Shown here: piece by piece, positions 1-7,766 of the stretch | Numbering within the stretch: position 1 is the stretch's first letter | Layout of the letters: each line of letters opens with the position of its first letter | From: RGIG1995 sp045645205 | GTDB taxonomy: Bacteria > Bacillota > Clostridia > Oscillospirales > CAG-272 | Reading direction: 5' to 3' | NCBI GenBank assembly: GCA_045645205.1 | Contig: JAZRIJ010000067.1 | Coordinates: 1 to 63,249, forward strand | DNA: 63,249 nt | Translations under genes and position numbers: made by a program | Notes under the pieces: generated by a model | What the model was told of the DNA's origin: nothing | The model's database searches: none | Seen by the model: the letters and a program-made list of their open reading frames with translations, nothing else

Positions 1-61
1 AAAAAAATTATATATGCCATTTTTCTATTACTGTAGAATAATATTCAATTCGGCTATATTA

Positions 62-400
62 TTATTTATTTTTGTACTTGTCTATTTCAATTAATAAATT
101 AAACAAAGATTTTTGCTCGGATTTTGTTTTTGATGAAATAAATTCATAACATTCCAGAGGAATGTTTTCTGAGTTGTCTTTTGTATTTCCTATTTTTTCA
201 AACAGTTTGGAAAGCGGAATATTTAATGCAGACGAAATTTTTTCTATGCTTTCAAGAGTTGCATTTTTCTCAGCCCGCTCAATTTGTCCGATATAAGTTT
301 GATGACATCCCGATATTTCAGCAAGTTTTTCTTGACTTAAACCGGCTTTTACTCTGTAATTACGGATTCTTTGTCCAATTATTTTAACAGTTTCGGTCAT
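62..400 (-). CDS. XRE-family helix-turn-helix transcriptional regulator
   Basis: A 112-residue protein whose first ~62 residues form a Cro/C1-type helix-turn-helix (IGQRIRNYRVKAGLSQEKLA, then HQTYIGQIERAEKNAT and the closing LNIPLSKLFEK). The remaining ~45 residues are polar and have no recognisable domain. XRE proteins of this size are usually cytoplasmic DNA-binding repressors. The gene is divergent from the sigma4-alphaCTD gene at 605, and the AT-rich space between them holds direct and inverted repeats that could be its operator, which suggests autoregulation. The ATG at 400 is preceded on the minus strand by GAGGTG. The DNA targets beyond this spot are unknown. Confidence 0.88.
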   Translation of the reverse strand: MTETVKIIGQRIRNYRVKAGLSQEKLAEISGCHQTYIGQIERAEKNATLESIEKISSALNIPLSKLFEKIGNTKDNSENIPLECYEFISSKTKSEQKSLFNLLIEIDKYKNK

Positions 401-422
401 TATATATCACCTCGAATATAGT

Positions 423-520
423 CTATAAATATTACTAAAAACATTCCATAGACTATTGATATTAAATGGGCGTTATGATATACTATAAATATTAAAAATA
501 AGAATATTAATAATTATAGT
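423..520. promoter_or_regulatory. Divergent intergenic region with direct and inverted repeats (candidate operator)
   Basis: CTATAAATATTA occurs twice, at 423-434 and 483-494, exactly 60 bp apart. The second copy lies within an inverted repeat, ATACTATAA (about 480-488) facing TTATAGTAT (about 513-521). The position between the divergent XRE and sigma4-alphaCTD genes fits a regulator binding site, but in such AT-rich DNA part of the symmetry may be chance. Confidence 0.4.
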
Positions 521-604
521 ATATATGAGGTGTTTTAAATAATACATTATTATAGGGTTTAAATGACTTAAATAGAAAATTTATTATTAAAATAGGGGTA
601 GTTT

Positions 605-1261
605 ATGTTAAAAAGCTATGTTGCATTAAATCCGTATCCGTTTAGCTTGGTTTCGGCATTGTTTAATAATGATGACGAGGTGCCTTTTATTACAGATGAT
701 ATTAAATTTGGATTAGAGTATGCTTTATCTTTTCTTAAGGAAAGGGAGAGAGAAATATTGCGTATGCGGTATGAAGAAATGAAAAGCGTATTGGCAGTAA
801 GTATGTTTTTTTGTCTTTCTGAGTCGAGAGTAAGACAAATTGAAAAGAGTGCTTTACAACGATTGCGTAAACAACCTTATTTTGATTACATTAGATACGG
901 AATTGAAGGTAATATAAACAGACTTATGGATGCGGAGTATGATCGTGGATACAATGCGGGGTTCAGTGTAGGTTATTTTAAGGGACAGGAAGAGGCGGTA
1001 AAAGGTATAAGCGATCCCGTCTTAAATTATGAAATAAGGAGCATTCCGATTGAAAAGTTAAAATTGAATGTTCGTACCTTTAACGCCTTAAAGCGTTGTG
1101 GATATAATGTTATATATGATTTAGTAAAGCTTAGCGAAGAAGATATTATAAATATAAGAAACATGGGCAATAAGAACATTGAAGAGGTTGCAAATGCGCT
1201 TAGTAAATACGGCATAGAGTATACATGGTGGGCGAGAGGTATTGGTAAAGAAAATCAATAG
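605..1261 (+). CDS. Sigma-70 region 4-like / RNA polymerase alpha C-terminal domain fusion protein
   Basis: A 218-residue protein with two DNA-binding modules normally found in different RNA polymerase subunits. Residues ~38-85 resemble sigma-70 region 4 (FLKEREREILRMRYEE, then SESRVRQIEKSALQRLRK). Residues ~145-205 resemble the alphaCTD helix-hairpin-helix fold (LNVRTFNALKRCGYNVIYDL, EEDIINIRNMGNKNIEEV). There is no sigma region 2, so it is not expected to act as a free sigma factor. It may act as a transcription co-regulator; that role is inferred. It is monocistronic, with its own terminator, and is divergent from the XRE gene. Confidence 0.72.
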   Translation: MLKSYVALNPYPFSLVSALFNNDDEVPFITDDIKFGLEYALSFLKEREREILRMRYEEMKSVLAVSMFFCLSESRVRQIEKSALQRLRKQPYFDYIRYGIEGNINRLMDAEYDRGYNAGFSVGYFKGQEEAVKGISDPVLNYEIRSIPIEKLKLNVRTFNALKRCGYNVIYDLVKLSEEDIINIRNMGNKNIEEVANALSKYGIEYTWWARGIGKENQ

Positions 1262-1282
1262 TCATTTTATTAGATATTTATT

Positions 1283-1305
1283 AGTGAAACGTGGCTTCAC
1301 TTTTT
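1283..1305 (+). terminator. Rho-independent terminator of the sigma4-alphaCTD gene
   Basis: A short AGTGAA/TTCACT stem with a 7-nt loop is followed directly by TTTTT, 22 nt after the stop codon at 1261. Confidence 0.65.
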
Positions 1306-1311
1306 ATTTAG

Positions 1312-1356
1312 AAGAACAAAAATCCCCGTCTATTGACGGGGAAAAATTTTGTTCTT
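1312..1356. terminator. Bidirectional terminator between convergent genes
   Basis: A perfect CCCCGTC/GACGGGG core is extended by AAGAACAAAA/TTTTGTTCTT arms. It sits just beyond the stop of the minus-strand lipoprotein gene and gives U-rich 3' ends in both directions. Confidence 0.85.
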
Positions 1357-1363
1357 TTATAAA

Positions 1364-2116
1364 TTATGCAGCAGCTTTTACAGCGGTGATGTGTGTGTTA
1401 ACACCCTGATACCAGTAGAGGAAACCGTCAATGTCAACAATGTCGCCTGCTTTAAGGGCAGATACAGCTTTGTAAACATTTGTTTCTGTGTTTGTGAGAT
1501 AGAACTCAACGCAGAAATCATAGGAGTTGCCGTCTTTGGAAACAGTAACATAGATGTCGTCTCCGGGCTGATTGTTTTTAAATTCAACTTTTTCGACTTT
1601 CATACCTTTGAAGGTAACAACCTTGTTCTGATGCTTAATGAGATCGTCTGTGCCAAGGAGAGCTGTAACGTCAGTTGCTTCAGCAACCCACTTTTCGCTT
1701 TCAACAATTTCAAAAGTAGCGTCGATAATTTCAACTTCGCCTTCCCAAGCGGTCTTGTTGCCTGTTACTTTGATTTTAGTACCTACTTCAAGCTTAGCAT
1801 AGTCAGCTTCTGTACAAGCCATTTCATACATAAAGTATGCACCGTCGGGATCTTGAGCATAAACTGTAGCTTTGTTATCCCACCAAGCCTGTTTGCCCTG
1901 AACATAGGCTTCGATAACAACCTTAGCGTCTATAGCAGCTGCGTTATACTCAGCGTATGTCATAACACCTTCGGATTTTTTTGAGGGGTCAAATTGTACA
2001 TCATTGTTTTCTGCTTTTGTTTCATCGGGATCAGCATTGGGCTCTACAACTCCACAGCTTGCGAAAGCAAGAACTGCAAGTAAAGCTACCATTAAAAGTA
2101 CAAGAAACTTTTTCAT
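1364..2116 (-). CDS. Putative lipoprotein with an OB-fold-like C-terminal region
   Basis: A 250-residue exported protein. Residues 1-21 are a lipoprotein signal peptide (KK, hydrophobic core, AFASC) with the acylated cysteine at position 21. The next ~25 residues are an acidic linker. The rest contains repeated beta-rich segments (KVVIEAYVQGKQAW, VGTKIKVTGNKTAWEGEVEI, LKAGDIVDIDGFLYWYQGVN) that resemble nucleic-acid/ligand OB-fold repeats of secreted proteins. It has its own ribosome binding site (AAAGGAG) and a terminator and is not in an operon. The substrate or partner is unknown. Confidence 0.72.
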   Translation of the reverse strand: MKKFLVLLMVALLAVLAFASCGVVEPNADPDETKAENNDVQFDPSKKSEGVMTYAEYNAAAIDAKVVIEAYVQGKQAWWDNKATVYAQDPDGAYFMYEMACTEADYAKLEVGTKIKVTGNKTAWEGEVEIIDATFEIVESEKWVAEATDVTALLGTDDLIKHQNKVVTFKGMKVEKVEFKNNQPGDDIYVTVSKDGNSYDFCVEFYLTNTETNVYKAVSALKAGDIVDIDGFLYWYQGVNTHITAVKAAA

Positions 2117-2202
2117 TTTTATAATCTCCTTTAAAAATATGTTAGAAAAAATTATACAAATTACATTATATAGAAAATAACGGAATTGTCAATAACTGAC
2201 GG

Positions 2203-3801
2203 CTATTTTTTAGATTTTTTCATATTATAAATTGTGTATACCGCCATAATTAACCAAATAATACCAATGGATGTGAGCAAGGCAACTGATTCTTTTGGCA
2301 ATGGTCCAAGACTATTGTTGCCCGAAGCCATGTTACCTCCATTTTTGCCTTCAAGGTTAAGGCGATACAGAGAAATAAGATCATTGTATAGGGTATCCAT
2401 ATATTTATCATCAACGGTTTCTTTTCTTCTTGTTGATTTAGACACATTTTCGATAAGTTGACCTGCGGCGTTACGCAGAGAAGCCGAACCGTTAAATACG
2501 GGTGTTACAAATGTATTTTCAACATTATCCATAAGGAGCTGCGCCGCCTTTATTTTAATATCATAATAAAGCTCGTTGTCTTCTCCTATACGGGAAATGT
2601 AGTCAACGTATTCTGCAGATTTTTGAGCCTTTGAGGTTACGGGAACATACCCTTCTGTCTGTGAATATGCTATCTGAACATCGTTTGTCAGCAGAAACTG
2701 GCAGAACAGCCATGATGCTAGGACTTCTTGTGGGTCTTCTTTATTGAACACACAAACAGAAGGCCCTTGTGAAATCATTTTGGGGTTTTCAGTATCATAT
2801 TGGGGGATAGGCATAACTACAGTTTCAAATTTAACTATCTTATCTTCGCTGATATCAACGAGAGGTGCATTTGTTCCCATCCATGTTGCGCCTGCTGTTG
2901 AATCTATCGCGAATATACACTGACCTGCATTTAAAAAGTTTGCGGGATAGCCTGAAATCTTAAATGTTGAAAATGCGCCGCTTTTTACGTGTTGTGAAAC
3001 GGTATATAAAAAATCTTTGGTTTGTTTGTTGAAAATAAGAATTTCCCCGTTGTCTTTCAAATACCCTACATCCAACTGCTTCAGTGTGTGTATCATCATA
3101 TTATCGGTGGACTTATAAATAAAGGGAATCATAACCTTCTGATCGTTTACAATATAGTTTCCGTCAGCATCTTTTGCTGTTGCCGCTTCAGATACTTCCC
3201 AAACAAAATCCCACGTCAAAACTTCGGGGAGAGTAAATCCCAATGCTTCAACGTATGTCTTGTTTACATAACAAGCTTCTGTTGAACGCATATAAGGGAG
3301 TGCATAATACTGCCCGTTTAATAAACATTCCGACAAAAATTGCGGTATTATCTCGGCCTCTGTGGGTGAGTCAAATTTAAGCTCGCTTCCGCCGAGACCG
3401 TATTTTTTATCGTCAATCAGTCCATCGAGGGGAATTACTGTATTTTCTCCAGTCAGATAGGTTGCAATATGGTCGGGATAGGTAATACATACGTTTGGTG
3501 TTGTTTGTGTGGAAATATTGGTTATAACATCGTTATAGATTTTGGTGTAATCGGTATAAAGACGCATATTGACCTTGATATTTGGATAGAGTTTTTCAAA
3601 CTGCTTGATAGCGTTTGCGTATATTTCTGTTTGTGTTATATTGGTATCGTTTTTTGCCCAAAATGTTATTTCATGGTTTCTCGTTTCGTCAAAGGTGTCG
3701 GGTAGAACAAATTTGTTACTTTCTTTTGAGCCATGACAGCCTGTAAGAACCGGAAGCACAAACACAAAAGACAGAAGCAGGCATAAAAGTCGTTTTATCA
3801 T
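2203..3801 (-). CDS. Extracellular solute-binding lipoprotein of a carbohydrate-type ABC importer
   Basis: A 532-residue family 1 solute-binding protein. It has a lipoprotein signal with lipobox LTGC (Cys22), the typical EITFWAKND start of the first lobe, and later YALPYMRSTEACYVNKT and GYVPVTSKAQ segments that match sugar-binding proteins of this class. An unusual feature is a second hydrophobic helix at the extreme C-terminus (about residues 503-525, ending in a KKSKK tail), so the protein is probably held to the membrane at both ends. It overlaps the upstream permease gene by 4 nt (ATGA) and is the last gene of the ATPase-permease-permease-binding protein operon. The ligand cannot be deduced. 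Confidence 0.87.
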   Translation of the reverse strand: MIKRLLCLLLSFVFVLPVLTGCHGSKESNKFVLPDTFDETRNHEITFWAKNDTNITQTEIYANAIKQFEKLYPNIKVNMRLYTDYTKIYNDVITNISTQTTPNVCITYPDHIATYLTGENTVIPLDGLIDDKKYGLGGSELKFDSPTEAEIIPQFLSECLLNGQYYALPYMRSTEACYVNKTYVEALGFTLPEVLTWDFVWEVSEAATAKDADGNYIVNDQKVMIPFIYKSTDNMMIHTLKQLDVGYLKDNGEILIFNKQTKDFLYTVSQHVKSGAFSTFKISGYPANFLNAGQCIFAIDSTAGATWMGTNAPLVDISEDKIVKFETVVMPIPQYDTENPKMISQGPSVCVFNKEDPQEVLASWLFCQFLLTNDVQIAYSQTEGYVPVTSKAQKSAEYVDYISRIGEDNELYYDIKIKAAQLLMDNVENTFVTPVFNGSASLRNAAGQLIENVSKSTRRKETVDDKYMDTLYNDLISLYRLNLEGKNGGNMASGNNSLGPLPKESVALLTSIGIIWLIMAVYTIYNMKKSKK

Positions 3802-4673
3802 CCCTTTGTACCTCCTCTTGCAACTCCAGCCATTATCTTTTTACGGAAGATAACAAAAAGCACGATAAGGGGAACGGATATAACCACCACAGCCGCCATC
3901 ATAGCGGGAATATTGTCTCGGCCAAAGCCGTTTTCACGAATCTCCTGTATTCCGTTTGATACAAGAAAATAGGCTTGATTGTCGGTAACAAGTCTTGGCC
4001 ACACGTATGAGTTCCAACATTCTATAACTTTTAATATTGTTATGGTTATAATTGTGGGACGGCAGATAGGCATCATGACTTTTCGCATATATTTCCAGTC
4101 GCTTGTTCCGTCTACCTTAGCGGCATAGTATAATTCGTCCGGTATCTGTGAGAAATTTTCTTTTAGCAAATACACATAGAATACCGACATTACAGACGGA
4201 AGTATAAGACCTGTAAATGAGTTTCTCAAATTCAGATTTGTAATGGTGGTGTAGTTTGTAATTATGACAAGCTCGTTTGGAATCATCATCAGCGACAGTA
4301 TAAGAGTGAAAACAATATTTTTACCCTTGAAGTTAAGTCTTGCAAAGGCGAATGCTGACGGGATTACAACAGCCAACATTATTGCCGTTGTTACAACGGT
4401 AAAAATAAGTGTATTCAGAAAGTACTGTCCCAATGGAACGGCGGTAAATGCTTCTTTATAATTCTCAAAGACTGGAGACAGGGTATAGAATTTCGGAATA
4501 TATTCCGAACTGTATTCGCTGTAGCTTTTCAGCGAGGTTAAAAGCATCCAATAAAACGGAAAAATAACTGCTATTCCCCAAACCGTAAGCATAGTATAGG
4601 TGATGACCTTTATTGTATTCCGTCGAATCTTTCCTGTTTTTTCTGTTTTTTCGTAGTCGATATGATTATTCAT
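3798..4673 (-). CDS. ABC importer permease, MalG/LacG type
   Basis: A 291-residue inner-membrane permease with about six transmembrane segments and the EAA cytoplasmic loop (YYAAKVDGTSDWKYMRKVMM followed by P) that docks on the ATPase. The length and the C-terminal MAGVARGGTKG are typical of the second permease of carbohydrate uptake (CUT1) systems. It is translationally coupled to the binding-protein gene and lies 14 bp after the other permease gene. Together with that permease and the ATPase it would import a sugar or a glycerophosphodiester; which one is unknown. Confidence 0.92.
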   Translation of the reverse strand: MNNHIDYEKTEKTGKIRRNTIKVITYTMLTVWGIAVIFPFYWMLLTSLKSYSEYSSEYIPKFYTLSPVFENYKEAFTAVPLGQYFLNTLIFTVVTTAIMLAVVIPSAFAFARLNFKGKNIVFTLILSLMMIPNELVIITNYTTITNLNLRNSFTGLILPSVMSVFYVYLLKENFSQIPDELYYAAKVDGTSDWKYMRKVMMPICRPTIITITILKVIECWNSYVWPRLVTDNQAYFLVSNGIQEIRENGFGRDNIPAMMAAVVVISVPLIVLFVIFRKKIMAGVARGGTKG

Positions 4674-4687
4674 ATTTTTATCCTCAA

Positions 4688-5578
4688 TTAATAGTGAACA
4701 TGCTTTTTGCTAACAAGCAGATTTATGCATGTTATAGTAAGAACTATAACAAACAGGATTATTGCTGCGGCAGATGCATAAGATGGATAGCCTCCGCTGT
4801 TTCCGTACAGCATATCGTACACATAACCTACTATGGTGTTCATCTCTGCGGCATTAAGGTCAGTTCCAAACAGAGCGACAGCGTCGCTGTATGCCTTAAA
4901 AGCTCCGATAAAGCCTGTTATTATTAAATAAAACAGCATAGGCGATATCATGGGAATGGTTATTTTTCTGAATATACGGAAGCTTGAAGCGCCGTCAAGC
5001 TTTGCCGCGTTATAGTAATCTTGTTTAACGGATGCCAGAGCACTTGTAAGAATAAGTATCTTAAATGGCATTACTACCCAAATGGTATAAAGGCAGAGAA
5101 CAAACATTTTTGCCCAGTACGGACCGTCGATGAAATCCACAGACGTGCCGCCGAACCAGTTTATAAGCAGGTTTACAAGTCCGTCGCTGTAGGGGGTCTT
5201 TTGGAATAGTATCATAAATACAAGACCGACGGCAAGGGTGTTGGTTACATAAGGCAGAAAATACACAGTCTGAAAAAGGTTTCTCAAAAACTTGATAGAG
5301 CTGAGGCAGACTGAGATCAGCAGAGCAATTCCCGTTGAAAGGGGAACTGTGATTATAACAAGAATAAACGTGTTTTTCAAAGCTTGAAGAAAATATGGGT
5401 CGTGCAGAACATAAGAGTAGTTGTATGTTCCTATACCAAAGAACGATTGGGAGGCAAAGTTGTAGCCCTCTTCAAATGAGTATATAAGTACATCAATAAG
5501 AGGGTAGATCATAAAGGCTGCTAAAAATATAAATGCAGGGATTAGATACAGCCAAGCCTTTTTATTATTGTTTTCCAT
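4688..5578 (-). CDS. ABC importer permease, MalF/UgpA type
   Basis: A 296-residue membrane protein with six predicted transmembrane helices, an N-terminal hydrophobic segment after NNNKKAW, and the EAA motif YYNAAKLDGASSFRIFRKIT. It is shorter than E. coli MalF and similar in length to the UgpA/LacF permeases of Firmicutes. It sits between the ATPase and the second permease with 14-bp gaps, so the four genes almost certainly form one transporter operon. Confidence 0.92.
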   Translation of the reverse strand: MENNNKKAWLYLIPAFIFLAAFMIYPLIDVLIYSFEEGYNFASQSFFGIGTYNYSYVLHDPYFLQALKNTFILVIITVPLSTGIALLISVCLSSIKFLRNLFQTVYFLPYVTNTLAVGLVFMILFQKTPYSDGLVNLLINWFGGTSVDFIDGPYWAKMFVLCLYTIWVVMPFKILILTSALASVKQDYYNAAKLDGASSFRIFRKITIPMISPMLFYLIITGFIGAFKAYSDAVALFGTDLNAAEMNTIVGYVYDMLYGNSGGYPSYASAAAIILFVIVLTITCINLLVSKKHVHY

Positions 5579-5592
5579 ATTTCTGCCTCCTG

Positions 5593-6696
5593 TCAGTCAG
5601 CATCAAAATATATTCTATTGCCGGTATTTTTATTGAATACATAAACTTTTGTTGGCTTCAGGTCAAAGCGCACGGTGTTTTTTGATGTATCTACAGTATT
5701 TTCTGAGCTGATAATTGAGCGGATAGTCTGCTCCGGAGCGCATTTATGTGTGGATACTATGCTTATATCCCTGCCCATCACTTCAACACCTGTCAGATCA
5801 CAGCTGAGAGAGCCTTTTTCGTTTAAAATATATCCTTCGGGGCGGACAGCTACGGTAACGGACTGGTCTTGAACGCCTTTAATATCAAGAACTTTTTCGT
5901 CTCCGATGTATAGCTTTCCGTTTTCAGCTTTTCCTTCGTATATGCTGATGGGGGGAGTTCCGAGAAATTTTGCAACAAACAGATTAACGGGATTGTCATA
6001 GACCTCCTGCGGCTTGCCTATCTGCTGAATAAGTCCGTCTTTCATAACAACTATCATATCCGAAATGCTCATAGCTTCGTCTTGATCGTGGGTTACGAAT
6101 ACAGTGGTAATTTTTGTTTCATGCTGTATGCGTTTTATCTCTTCCCTTGTTTGCAAACGGAGTCTTGCGTCAAGGTTGGATAGAGGCTCATCAAGCAAAA
6201 GTACACGGGGTATTTTTACAAGAGCACGGGCTATCGCAACGCGCTGTTGCTGACCGCCTGACAGCTCTGATGGCTTACGGTCCATGAGTTCGTCTATCTG
6301 TACAAGCTTTGCTATTTCTTCAGCTTTAACATTCATTTCAGATTTTGAAAGCTTATCTTTACCTTTTAAATTTTCAAGAGGAAATGTTATGTTTTGTCTA
6401 ACGGTAAGGTGGGGATAAAGAGCGTAGTTTTGGAACACAAGTCCAACCCCTCTTTTTTCGGGCGGAACTGATGTAACATCATCATCGCCAAAAAATATCT
6501 TACCGCTTGTCAGCTTTTGCAGGCCGCTTATAAGATTAAGTGTTGTGCTTTTTCCGCATCCTGACGGACCAAGCAGACCTATAAGTTTGCCGTCGGGTAT
6601 CTCAAAAGAAAAATTATTTACGGCAATGACCTCTGAACGATCTTTTTTGTTTCGGGAAGGGAATTTTTTTGTTGCGTTCTGTAATATGACTTTCAT
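5593..6696 (-). CDS. ABC importer ATPase, UgpC/MsmK (MalK-like) type
   Basis: A 367-residue cytoplasmic ATPase. Walker A GPSGCGKST (residues ~43-51), signature LSGGQQQRVAIARAL, Walker B RVLLLDEPLSNLDARLR and H-loop VFVTHDQDEA are all intact. The last ~120 residues form a MalK-type regulatory/TOBE region. It is the first gene of the importer operon. Such ATPases are sometimes shared among several sugar transporters, but here it is encoded with its own permeases. A 12-bp palindrome lies 45 nt upstream. Confidence 0.93.
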   Translation of the reverse strand: MKVILQNATKKFPSRNKKDRSEVIAVNNFSFEIPDGKLIGLLGPSGCGKSTTLNLISGLQKLTSGKIFFGDDDVTSVPPEKRGVGLVFQNYALYPHLTVRQNITFPLENLKGKDKLSKSEMNVKAEEIAKLVQIDELMDRKPSELSGGQQQRVAIARALVKIPRVLLLDEPLSNLDARLRLQTREEIKRIQHETKITTVFVTHDQDEAMSISDMIVVMKDGLIQQIGKPQEVYDNPVNLFVAKFLGTPPISIYEGKAENGKLYIGDEKVLDIKGVQDQSVTVAVRPEGYILNEKGSLSCDLTGVEVMGRDISIVSTHKCAPEQTIRSIISSENTVDTSKNTVRFDLKPTKVYVFNKNTGNRIYFDAD

Positions 6697-6740
6697 AGTT
6701 TAATCATTCCTTTTGCAATGTATAAAAGAGTTGTGGTAAA

Positions 6741-6752
6741 TAACTTAAGTTA
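6741..6752. promoter_or_regulatory. Palindrome upstream of the ABC importer operon
   Basis: TAACTTAAGTTA is a perfect 12-bp palindrome located between the radC-like stop codon and the ATPase start. It is a plausible operator for a sugar-responsive regulator, but no regulator gene is adjacent. Confidence 0.35.
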
Positions 6753-6784
6753 AATCAGTGCCGGTATAAAAATATTTTGAAGAA

Positions 6785-7516
6785 TTATAAATTCTTATTT
6801 GCTGATCTTTTTGTTTTTGTTTGGTGCATCAGCTTAAATATTTCCACAGTTTTGTTTTGTGTAATAACAAAGCTTTCAATAAGCTCAATGCCTACGCTTT
6901 TTAAATGATAAGCTATCTTTTTTGAAGATACTATATCATTTGTGGAAACCGAAGAATTGTCCGGATGGTTGTGTGCTATAGCAACGCGGGTAACGTTTTT
7001 TATATTTGCGATCTTAACAATTTTACCAATATTTATTTCACTTATATCAGTTCCGCCCTCATTTAATGTCATGTATCCGACCATACAATTGTTGCTGTCA
7101 AAAAGAAGCAGGAGAGTTTTTTCATCTGTTGCGCCGAAATATTTTTGCGTGAGAAAAGTTTTTATATTTTCTGATAGACTAAGTTTATTGTTTACAGATA
7201 GCTTTGATATATTATAAAGCTTTGCTATATCTAAAACCAGATGAATTAAAACCGCGGCATTATCGGTCATGTTTTTTACCGATTTTAAAGAGTCGATATC
7301 TGCCTCGAGAACACCTGCAAGACTGCCGAATTTGTCAATAAGTTCATGGGCTGTTTCGTTTGTGTCTTTTCGGGGAATACCAAAGAAAAGCAATATTTCA
7401 AGTACCTCATGCGGATGAAGACTGTCGATTCCAAACTTATTGTATTTTTCTTTTTTTCTGATTCTGTGACCTTGGTGGACATTGTTCTTTTTTTGTATTT
7501 TTAATGTGTTTGCCAC
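6785..7516 (-). CDS. radC: RadC/YeeS-family JAB (JAMM) domain protein
   Basis: A RadC-family protein of about 243 residues. The N-terminal half has the helix-hairpin-helix-like segment (LHPHEVLEILLFFGI, KFGSLAGVLEAD), and the C-terminal half has the JAMM metal motif HNHPDNSSVSTND. The family name comes from an old repair phenotype, and its biochemical role is still unclear. I chose the GTG at 7516 because GAGG lies at a good distance upstream of it. A GTG at 7531 adds five residues (MRGKK) but has no ribosome binding site. It lies upstream of and in the same direction as the importer operon, 88 nt away. Confidence 0.85.
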   Translation of the reverse strand: MANTLKIQKKNNVHQGHRIRKKEKYNKFGIDSLHPHEVLEILLFFGIPRKDTNETAHELIDKFGSLAGVLEADIDSLKSVKNMTDNAAVLIHLVLDIAKLYNISKLSVNNKLSLSENIKTFLTQKYFGATDEKTLLLLFDSNNCMVGYMTLNEGGTDISEINIGKIVKIANIKNVTRVAIAHNHPDNSSVSTNDIVSSKKIAYHLKSVGIELIESFVITQNKTVEIFKLMHQTKTKRSANKNL

Positions 7517-7683
7517 TTTCTTGCCTCGCACGTAAGATATAGATAATATATTTTAGCACAAAGCGCAAAATTTTACAACAATTATTTAACTTTCACATAA
7601 TATTTTATTATCATTTACAGTTTAATAATAAAAACAGTTACAACAATATGTATAATTTTATTGAAAGAAGATTGCAAAAAAGA

Positions 7684-7712
7684 TTGATTATTTTTGAAAA
7701 ATGTTGTATAAT
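7684..7712 (+). promoter_or_regulatory. Promoter of gpmI
   Basis: TTGATT (7684-7689), a 17-nt spacer and TATAAT (7707-7712), 54 nt upstream of the gpmI start. Confidence 0.65.
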
Positions 7713-7766
7713 AAACTGAATATTGACAAAAATTAATTATTATGTTTCGGCGGAGGAATAACAGAT

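Noticed and set aside
1349..1984. 211-codon plus-strand frame opposite the lipoprotein gene
   Set aside because: It is antisense to a gene with a clear signal peptide and ribosome binding site, and its composition (Cys, Phe, Asn rich) is typical of a shadow frame.
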